64,000 bases of DNA from Polytrichum commune. Lineage: Eukaryota > Streptophyta > Polytrichopsida > Polytrichales > Polytrichaceae. Below are positions 56,523-64,000 of this stretch, piece by piece. Below the pieces are notes generated by a model, which did not search any database, was not told the origin of the DNA, and was given only the letters and a program-made list of their open reading frames with translations. Both the position numbers and the translations under genes were made by a program. Numbering within the stretch: position 1 is the stretch's first letter; each line of letters starts with the position of its first letter. The stretch lies in NCBI GenBank assembly GCA_950295325.1, contig OX485806.1, positions 13,704,001 to 13,768,000 on the forward strand. Reading direction: 5' to 3'.

Positions 56523-56952
56523 ATCTAGCCATGGGCGAATCATTGGTGACTCGGTTCAAAAAGGATCCAATCATGCTTGGCTTCGTTGTCACTTCAAATC
56601 CGGATGCCATCCTTGTTGACGAGATGACTTTCTTCCTTATTCTATGCACCTATAAAGAAAAAATCAAGAAACCATAACTTCTTTTCTCCTATTGTCTCGA
56701 GTCTCCTCCTCAACGACAACATGGCATCTAACTTATTAGTCCCAATCTCAATACACGGCTTTTAAAAAGGTAGAAGGTTAGGAGGACCAAGCTTGACCAC
56801 TAGTATTGTGGTCACCTCTATTCATTGCCATCCGAAAACATAAGAACTTCTTGGGGCCCATTGATATACTATAGCATCAACCCTCTAAGGTAGCTCAACC
56901 TAAGACCAACACCCAACCTACAATCACTCATTAAATGAAGGGCCCATAAGTA

Positions 56953-57324
56953 CACTAAATGTTGTATTTAGTGTCACCAATTTTATTTGTCTTGCTATGA
57001 AATACTAATAATAAATCGCATGTTTAGTGTCACCAACACTAATTGTAAACCTAACATTATTGGTCATTCCTCCTAAAACAATTTGGGCATTATAGAGTTA
57101 CAATGTTGCGATTACTTTCACTTTTTAATTGATTTTTTCATTCAAATTTCAATCATTCATGACACTATTTTTCACTAGGATGCAGAATATACCATACTTT
57201 GTGTCAATAATTGGGATAAATTTCATCCATGACGATATTTGTAAAGTTTTTCATATGAAGTGTCATTAGAAAAGTTATCACAATGACATAAAATACCATA
57301 TGACACTAAATGCGATATTTAGTG
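56953..57324. mobile_element. MITE with palindromic CACTAAAT ends, copy 2
   Basis: It begins CACTAAATGTTGTATTTAGTG and ends CACTAAATGCGATATTTAGTG, so both ends are small palindromes. TA stands directly outside each end. A truncated relative with the same word lies at about 48436 inside Tourist copy 1. Confidence 0.65.
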
Positions 57325-57542
57325 TAATGTGTTCATACCCCTTATTTACATGAGGGGTGGGGGCTAGGCATAATGGGTTTTCGGATTAGAACGCAAATCG
57401 AGGGTTTCCAAGGATTCATAGGACGTGTTATGTGTGTTGAAAGACTTCAAATTATAAATATGTATTCTAAAATGATGCTAGAAGAAATTGTCAAACTCAA
57501 AAACGAGTGTGGATTTTCATCATATCCATGTCTTGTAAAGTA

Positions 57543-57780
57543 CTCACTCCGTCCCAAAATGATTGTCTTGTGTTTCTAACTTTGGTGAGATTAAGGCCCA
57601 CTGACCATTGACCGTGGAGTTGTAAGTACGACTCTTAAAATAGAAAACATCAACTACTCCAAAACGCATCCGGAAGTCACGGTTCTTAGAATAGAAAGTT
57701 TGGCATGAAAATATTTTACTTTGAGCCTCAAATTTTTAGCCATGCAGATAAACCAGGCAATCATTTTGGGACGGAGGGAG
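57543..57780. mobile_element. Stowaway MITE (Tc1/mariner)
   Basis: 238 bases. The left end is CTCACTCCGTCCCAAAATGA and the right end CATTTTGGGACGGAGGGAG, flanked by TA on both sides (57541-57542, 57781-57782). This is the textbook plant Stowaway terminus with one mismatch. Confidence 0.93.
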
Positions 57781-57909
57781 TAGTATATTATGCACATGCT
57801 CGAGTGTCAAGTTGTCCCTAGTGTATTGTATTTTGTGAATGATAAAAATCCATATGTTACCAACAAAAGAATAAGAAGGAAGAAAAACAAAATACGAGCT
57901 TTGAAGCTA

Positions 57910-58889
57910 CAATCGAGACTCTATAAGTGTTACCTCTATAAGCGTTTTAATTTCATATATGTTAAGAAAATTTTACTCCCCTGTAAAAACACATTTGGTA
58001 AGACTAGTGAGTGTTATGTGTTAAGTGTTATAACATGCTCTACTCCCTTCTTTGTTAATTGCACCTCTATAAGTGTTAATTTTGAGATAATCAAGGTAAC
58101 AATATATGAGAGCATACATTTTAAACATGTAATCACATTTATCCCATAATCTTTGCAAACAATTCAAAATTGTTGGAGGCACACGGGTTTTCTTCTTATC
58201 TCTATTGAGCGGGAGATAGAGGAAGCTAGGCGCTTGGTGGAGGTTGATGAAGTTGCTACTCTACTCCGTCAACTGACGTTGTTGTCATCTAACAGTGAGG
58301 TGAGTGACGTGATGAATGCTCATGAATACCTCAATTATGAGATGGAGTTTGATTTAAACAACCCCTATGGACCTACCGATGAGGAGTTTTTGGATATGTA
58401 TTCCTCAGAACATCAAGAAATTGATGTTGATGAGGTTATGGTCAATGTGGTAGAAGAAGTTGTAGGATTTAGTGTTGTTGAGCGTTCTCTAAAGACTTTG
58501 AAGAAATACTTTGAACAAAGACCAAATGATGCCCTATCACACACCAAGAGCATTCAATTACTGCACAAGGAAGTTTCATCTCATCATTTGGAAGCTTCTC
58601 GTCATACTACTATAGACTCTTTCTTTGGGTTAGTTTAGTTGGAAGAATCTAGTCAAGTTACTATTATATAGTTTATTTCTTTCAATTAGTTTAGTTGAAT
58701 CATGTATTATCATTTGTACTTTCGTTTTTTTATAAAACCTCATGTTCTTCATTTTCGGTAATTTTAAGTGTTATTTCTATAAATGTTACCAATCATCGGT
58801 ATGAATTCTATAAGTGTTACGTGTTATAATTCTATATATGTTATTTTTTTTGCTACTCCTGACCTGTAACATTTATAGAGTCTCGACTA
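57910..58889 (+). mobile_element. pogo/Tigger-like (Tc1/mariner) transposon remnant with coding sequence
   Basis: The ends are inverted copies of CAATCGAGACTCTATAAGTG (left) and TAGTCGAGACTCTATAAATG (right, read on the minus strand), and TA flanks both sides. These resemble the ends of plant pogo-like elements of the Lemi/Emigrant group. At 980 bases it keeps only the 3' part of a transposase gene, so the N-terminal DNA-binding and most of the DDE domain are deleted. Confidence 0.75.
58153..58638 (+). pseudogene. C-terminal fragment of a pogo/Tigger-type (DDE_1) transposase, 161 codons
   Basis: The frame begins TIQNCWRHTGFLLISIEREI, matching the conserved block that follows the DDE catalytic domain in Tigger/Jerky/pogo proteins (pattern TIxNCWxxxGF). 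The rest is acidic and helical, ending with a TIDSFF motif resembling the PCNA-interacting QxxIxxFF peptide of Tigger-type transposases. No catalytic residues are present. The ATG at 58153 is accidental; the reading frame is a deletion remnant. Confidence 0.65.
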
Positions 58890-59937
58890 TATCGGACATC
58901 AAAAGACACATGTTTTAATGATGCGATTGGACTATTGCACAAAATCTATGAATTGTTCATAGGTTCAATGCTTAACACGACTGGGAGGTCCTCCCAAAGT
59001 TCATAAAGGCCTTCCAAAATGCAAATCCTCACAAGTAAAAATTATGATTGTTGCACTTGGGGTTCGATGATAAACACAATTGAAAGAGATAACACCCACT
59101 TTGACCTCCTATAACTTTTGCACCTCAATTCCGACATAAAATTACTAAGCAACCATTTTAGACCCATCGACCTTACCGATTTCAACACAACATTCAAAAT
59201 CCATCCATGGAGTTGGAACTTAAAAGTGCCCAGAAATAGGGCCACATACCTTATATCTTTGGAGCAAGAGCCACGTGGCAACTAATGGAGCCAGAAAATA
59301 CACACACAACATAATAAATTTCATCCAGAGGGTAGTAAAGCATCAACTCCAATTTCATCCAAATACATTCAATGCAGCTTGACCGACCCATGGGGCCTTA
59401 GGATTCAGGAGACACGTGTCATTATGACAGCTGGAGACCCTCCTAGCTGTCATTTTTTGGCCTACCTGTACATGGGGTCATGCCTTGACACGTGTGCATG
59501 CGATGCCAACTCAGCCTGCCAGCTCATTATGGTGAATCATTTTCAATCACAAGGCGGGTGGGTCAAGGCCAAATGCAAATGCGAAGGAAACCTTGTTTGC
59601 ATTCCCAAAGCACTTTAAACTCCCACTCCTATCATGTATGATAGCACTTTCTACACTAATACATGCGATTAGGTTGCCCCACACTAATTTATTGACTTTC
59701 CACACTATTTTGAAGATTCATTAGCACAATTATTAATGTGTTTTTTTCAATGTGGTTGTTATATGGATGAATTATAACAATTCATTAGTTTTTTAGTGAT
59801 TTGATTTTGACCCGAGGTAATTTACATGGGTAATGAGATAACCTATGTCACAAATTTGGAGAAGGACAAGACAATGCGAAAAAATCAATGTAGGAAGATA
59901 GAAATTAGGAGGACTGCATATTTTGTTGGTAATTTTG
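58890..59937. other. no gene seen
   Basis: Short frames only (59042-59281, 59379-59618). The block 59650-59850 is a dispersed repeat shared in inverted orientation with 46120-46320. Confidence 0.45.
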
Positions 59938-60262
59938 TTTCTTAATTGAAATTACTATGATTTTTTGAAGCCAAAAGTTGGCTTGAACATATTGTCAATG
60001 TCTAGAGTTTGCCATAACTAATCGTTTTAATTGCTCGTTCCTCCTTAATTTAGCACTTAAAAAAAATGACATATGTCATGGCACTATTGGTTCTATCCTA
60101 ATTGAAAGTTGGAACCAATAGTGACATGACACGTGTCCTCGTTTGGAGTAAAGTGAGGAGGAATGAGTGGTTATGGCAAACTCTAGAAATTGGTAAATAT
60201 GTTCATGCCAACTTTTGGCTTCAAATTTTCAAATAAATTTCAATTTAAGGAATAAAATTACA
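59938..60262. mobile_element. fold-back element (long inverted repeat, MITE-like)
   Basis: The left arm (59938 to about 60090) and right arm (about 60105-60262) pair along nearly their full length, for example GAAGCCAAAAGTTGGCTTGAA with the inverse GCCAACTTTTGGCTTC, and AGTTTGCCATAACTAATC with GTGGTTATGGCAAACT. A half copy of the right arm lies at 61250-61412. Transcripts crossing it would form a long hairpin. Confidence 0.75.
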
Positions 60263-62822
60263 ATTCTTCCAATAAATTAAGTGATTGGTTATGGGCAGCT
60301 CTACTCTGGTAGGAATGTCCAAACCTTTTATTTGGAAGGAGAAACTTAGGGATGCTCGTGAATAATGTTATGAGGGGTTCATATCATGACAAATACAAGT
60401 TATTATATATTCACAATGATTGCACTACTTAGAGCAAAGGAGAAGTCCTCTTGAAGAAAGCCATTTGCTTACATGTGTGCACATAACCACCTTCCAATTT
60501 TTGAAGTATCCAAGTGTTGTGACTATGTGTGATTTAGTGTGGCCCACACTATTGACCCATGTTAAAAGATCTTGCAATCATTGGGTGTCAGCCAGAGAAG
60601 GTGACAACATACTTGTTGCTACATGACAAGTCACGGAAGTCACTATAGTTAACATGACACATTAACTCCAACGCCATGCTAAATAATATATACAGTGCAA
60701 CTCATTTGGAAGTCATTTCCCTATTGCTACTCTGGCACATGTTGGTTTGACAAGACCTACAAGTGGGGCGTCCTCCCCCTAGCTCACATATTTAATATAA
60801 CAAACGACCAAACGGGGAACCGTTCTTTCTCTGCTTCTAGTGTCCCATAAAATATCTCCATCTCACATTAGTAGGATAACCAAAATGTTTTGGTAAATGT
60901 TTTGGAATTCATGAAAAAATAAAATAAAATAATAAAAATAAGGCAGTTTATTTCGGACTTGGAGGAGTCACATGCATAACATTACACAACTCCTTGGTTA
61001 CTGCGGGACCAAGTATCACATGAGCATACTTCTCCTTTAACCCTTAGGCACTCATCCAACCCGAAATGAGTCGCCACCTATTATTTGGATGGGGTTTGTG
61101 ACCCACTAGGTAGTAATCTACTTGGATGGAAGGTATCTATAGCAGAGGCGCATGTTCTCGATCAGGATCCAATTGACAATCTATAGGGTACCGGAATTTC
61201 GATCAAGTTGGGACTGAATTTCGATTAAGCTAGGACTAACTTTTGATTTGGCTAAAACCAATAGTGCTATGACACATGTCCTGGTTTTGAGTGCTAAAGT
61301 GAGGAGGAATGAGCGATTATGGAAAATCCTAGACATTGATAATATGTTCGGGCCAACTTTCGGCTTCAAAAATTCATTGTAATTTTTATTAAAGGAATAA
61401 AATTACCAAAAATTTGCAATTCTTTTGATTTCTATCTTCCTACACAGGTTAAGTTTGCACCACCTTATACTTCTTGAGCTGGTGCACAATCTCTTAAGTG
61501 ATCAGTTATGGGCACCTCCACTCTAATGATGTCAAGTAGTGCCCACTACCATGTGGACCAAAACAACATATAAAAACCTCATACTTAAAGCATGTAGGAT
61601 TTTTGTTAGGTTGGCATTTTCTTGTTTTGGGAGGTGGTCCCATGAGCTGCTCATATGTAGGAGCCAAATTTAGGAGCTAACTTTTTCTACATACGATGCC
61701 CAATTTGGGTGGGGGGTTTTCCTCCCTAGACAAGGTGATGGTTGTGCGCAACTTGACTAGATGGATTTGGGAAAAAATTAGTGTACAAGTTGCTTGCTTC
61801 ATGAAAAAGGGGAAATATTCCAAAAATGACCTCATGTGACCCTGCAACTTTGAGGGTGGTGGAATTTATCTAAATTTGCTCCAGAAAACCCACAAATTTG
61901 GGAGTAGCTCATTTGTCATCTACATAAAATAGTATGGAAAAGTTGCTAACTTTCTAAAATTTGTGGCATGACCGAAATGGTCATGAAACAAAAAAATTCA
62001 AAGTTTTCTCTAGCTAGCTGCCCACCGAATGAAGGTCCTTTTCATATGTTAATTTGACATAGCAAATGCAGCCCGATTGACTTAAAATGTTCACATCAAG
62101 AGTATATCGTAGTCTAGTTCACATATGTACAATTGGATTTCAAGGAAACAAACTCTATTTTGCTACGTAACGGATTTCTTCAACATTGGTGTTGGAAATG
62201 CCTGAAAATGGAATTTGAAGGCTGGAGCATTTAGGGGTTAATACACGAACTCCCCATTTTACGGGGAGCACTACGGCTGAGTACTATGAACTTTTTGATA
62301 ATCAACCGTAAATTCACAACCTCTTCTTTTGAAAAGAGACCGTCATGTAGTTGCTTTATAGTGTTATGTGTCTACACATTTCTTCTGAGATACTTTTTAG
62401 CACAACTATAACATTATTCAACACCCAGAGTTTGTTTAGTGGACCTTAGGAATATAACAATCGAATGCTTGGAAAGCCGGGCCAGGTCGCTTACCTATTT
62501 TGCGCGTAGGGTGCAAGGCACCAAAATGATTGACCCGCAATTTACCTACCTTCCCTATTCACGCAAATTCCTACCCAACATGTACGTATACGGTACATGC
62601 TTCCATCATTCGGGTCACGTGTAGGGGCCTTAGATGCCGGAGCTTCCACAACTATGAAATAGGGACATGTCAGCCTGTCTCGAATCCACGTGTCATGTAG
62701 ATTTCAGACGGTATTCGAGGAGCTTTTGTTGCAAAGACCGCGCGCTTTCGGAGCCCGGCGTCGGTGAACCTCGGAGTTGATTCGGGGAGAACTGGGCCGA
62801 ATCAACCGCATTTGTGGGGTTG
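60263..62822. other. no gene; dispersed repeats
   Basis: It contains a block shared with 50141-50300 (at about 60975), half of the fold-back element (61250-61412) and short unsupported frames. From about 62640 the sequence becomes more GC-rich, approaching the gene at 63550. Confidence 0.45.
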
Positions 62823-63310
62823 GGGTCACAAATATATGCTCAAGACCAAAAATTTGGTGGTGGGTTTTTCTTGGGTTACTAGATATTTGCTTCTCTCCGG
62901 GGCTCGTCGTCTTCTTCTCCTTCTTCTTGACGGATTCCTGCTGATTCCGGGCTCAAAATCTTCGACAGAGACGTTTTGAAAAAAAATTTGGGTCACAAAT
63001 TTATGCTTAAAATCGAAATCTGATGTGAGTTTTTTGGTTCAGGAGAAATTCGGTCTTCGTCTTCGTTTTCTTCTTCAAGCTCTTTGAGCGTGTCACGACT
63101 CCACGGATTCCTGCTGATTCCGGGCTCACAATCTTGCCCTTGTGATTTGGGGTCACAAACACATGCTGGAAATCGATGTTCGTTGGTGGAAGTCTTTTGG
63201 TTCAGGAGAAAAATCTTCTTCGGATTCGTCGTCGTTATCTTCTTCTTATTCTTCAGGCTATTTGAGCGTGTGTGACTTGACGGATTTCTGCTAATTTCAA
63301 GCTCACAAAC
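62823..63310. repeat. three tandem units of 160-168 bp upstream of the edge gene
   Basis: The word GGGTCACAAA occurs at about 62823, 62990 and 63150. Each unit continues through a TTTGGTTCAGGAGAAA-like word, a CGTCTTCTTCTTC-rich tract and GGATTCCTGCTGATTCCGGGCTCA. The third unit is more diverged. It lies 240-730 bases before the ATG at 63550, so it falls in the promoter or leader. Confidence 0.85.
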
Positions 63311-63549
63311 TTCCACAAATTTCTGACAGATGCTCGAGAGAAGCTTTCGAGGGGGAGGAGAAGGTCGATTTAGCGGAGAAGAAGATATCTTGCTCCAGAA
63401 TCACATCATATGTTGATATTGTTGATGTGGTTAGGCTAAAGCGAGGGTTTAAGAAGTTAAGAAACACAGAGAGAGTGAAAGAGAGAAAGAGGTTCAAGTG
63501 AGTTGTAGGAAGAAATTGGGGCGACGTGATGTGGGAGTTGTGAGAAGCA

Positions 63550-63784
63550 ATGCAGAAGAAGGCGGGGAAGGCTAAGCACAAGGTGCGGAAGGCGGTGGTC
63601 CTTAATAAGCCCCCTGCTACTATCACCACTTCTGCTCATACCCAACACCGACACCAGAAAGAGGGAAGCTATGGTGGGCTATGTTGGGGTTTCACTGCAA
63701 CGACAATCGGAGTCGGCCTTTTTCTCATCCTTGTCATATTGCTAAACCTCCCTGCATTTGCAAAAGTTTTCGGGCCAGAAGGAG
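63550..63784 (+). CDS. first exon of an unidentified single-pass membrane protein (partial at window edge)
   Basis: The ATG at 63550 opens 78 codons that end at a good donor (GGAG|GTGAGT, phase 1). The N-terminus is strongly basic (QKKAGKAKHKVRKAVVLNK), followed by a Ser/Thr/His-rich stretch and one membrane segment at about residues 51-68 (TIGVGLFLILVILLNLPAF). The lack of a cleavable signal and the positive charges before the helix suggest a type II signal-anchor orientation, as in Golgi/ER enzymes, with the functional domain encoded by exons beyond the window. I do not recognise the family. The upstream tandem repeats (62823-63310) lie in its promoter or leader. Confidence 0.55.
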
Positions 63785-64000
63785 GTGAGTGTTTCATTGA
63801 ACACGTTATTGATTGAGTTGTTTGGGTGGTTTGATTTTCACATATGTTTTGTCTGGTAGAATAGAAGCGATGTAATATGCTTCTTCTGCAAGGCATATCT
63901 GCAACTATGGTACTCGAAGAGGAATATAAAAGGAATTCAACATAGCCATTCAAGTATTCATTCAAGCCATCCAAGCCATATCCTCTTCCTTCTTATCTAA
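63785..64000 (+). other. probable first intron of the edge gene
   Basis: It follows the GTGAGT donor. No acceptor or further coding exon is visible before the window ends. Confidence 0.4.

Noticed and set aside
1-64000. CRISPR arrays, tRNA or rRNA genes, phage or bacterial operons
   Set aside because: No regularly spaced short repeats with unique spacers and no foldable tRNA or rRNA sequence were seen; everything recognised is plant nuclear.

Overview
This window looks like nuclear DNA from a land plant (streptophyte). The evidence is spliceosomal introns, two clearly plant-type housekeeping genes, and a dense mix of plant transposons: copia, CACTA, Harbinger/Tourist, hAT, Stowaway and pogo. 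Only two host genes can be named with confidence. One is a seven-exon ArfGAP-zinc-finger plus C2 protein of the AGD12/ZAC type on the minus strand (24295-27220). The other is a complete, intronless ARFRP1/ARL3-type GTPase on the plus strand (41995-42606). Both belong to Arf-GTPase membrane traffic: one is a GTPase, the other an Arf GTPase activator. A third partial gene with one membrane segment starts at 63550 and runs off the right edge. No bacterial-type features, tRNA, rRNA or CRISPR were seen.

Left third (1-20 kb): nested mobile DNA. An element at 427-1739 has 17-bp terminal inverted repeats containing ten consecutive G and an 8-bp target duplication. A decayed PIF/Harbinger transposase follows (4560-5415). 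A degraded unknown gene (6061-7193) appears to be cut by a CACTA element (about 7194-14200, target duplication TTC). The CACTA holds a TnpA/Transposase_24-like gene with two nonsense codons, and its introns and ends carry arrays of one short motif. A 1.4-kb hAT-like element (12076-13482, perfect 8-bp target duplication) sits inside the CACTA end; its body is a C-rich minisatellite. Beyond the CACTA lies a multi-exon, nonsense-bearing gene with an FCP1/NLI-type HAD-phosphatase domain (14844-18338). In and around it a palindrome, CACGGGTGTTCACCCGTG, recurs in exon, intron and 3' flank.

Middle (20-44 kb): a 55-bp tandem array (20341-20590), diverged dispersed repeats, a 95-nt near-perfect hairpin (23641-23735), the AGD12-like gene, a diverged duplication near 28 kb, an old copia element (33853-38682) primed by an internal part of initiator tRNA-Met, a 929-bp-spaced direct duplication, then the ARFRP1 gene.

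Right third (44-64 kb): essentially a graveyard of MITEs. There are four Tourist-like copies with TAA/TTA target duplications, three of four copies of a GAGAGAGGG-ended family (the fourth is at 29.3 kb), a palindrome-ended CACTAAAT family, one Stowaway, one pogo/Tigger-like remnant with coding sequence, and a fold-back element. At the edge, three 160-168-bp tandem repeats lie just upstream of the membrane-protein gene. All calls were made by eye from translation and motif reading; no database search was run.
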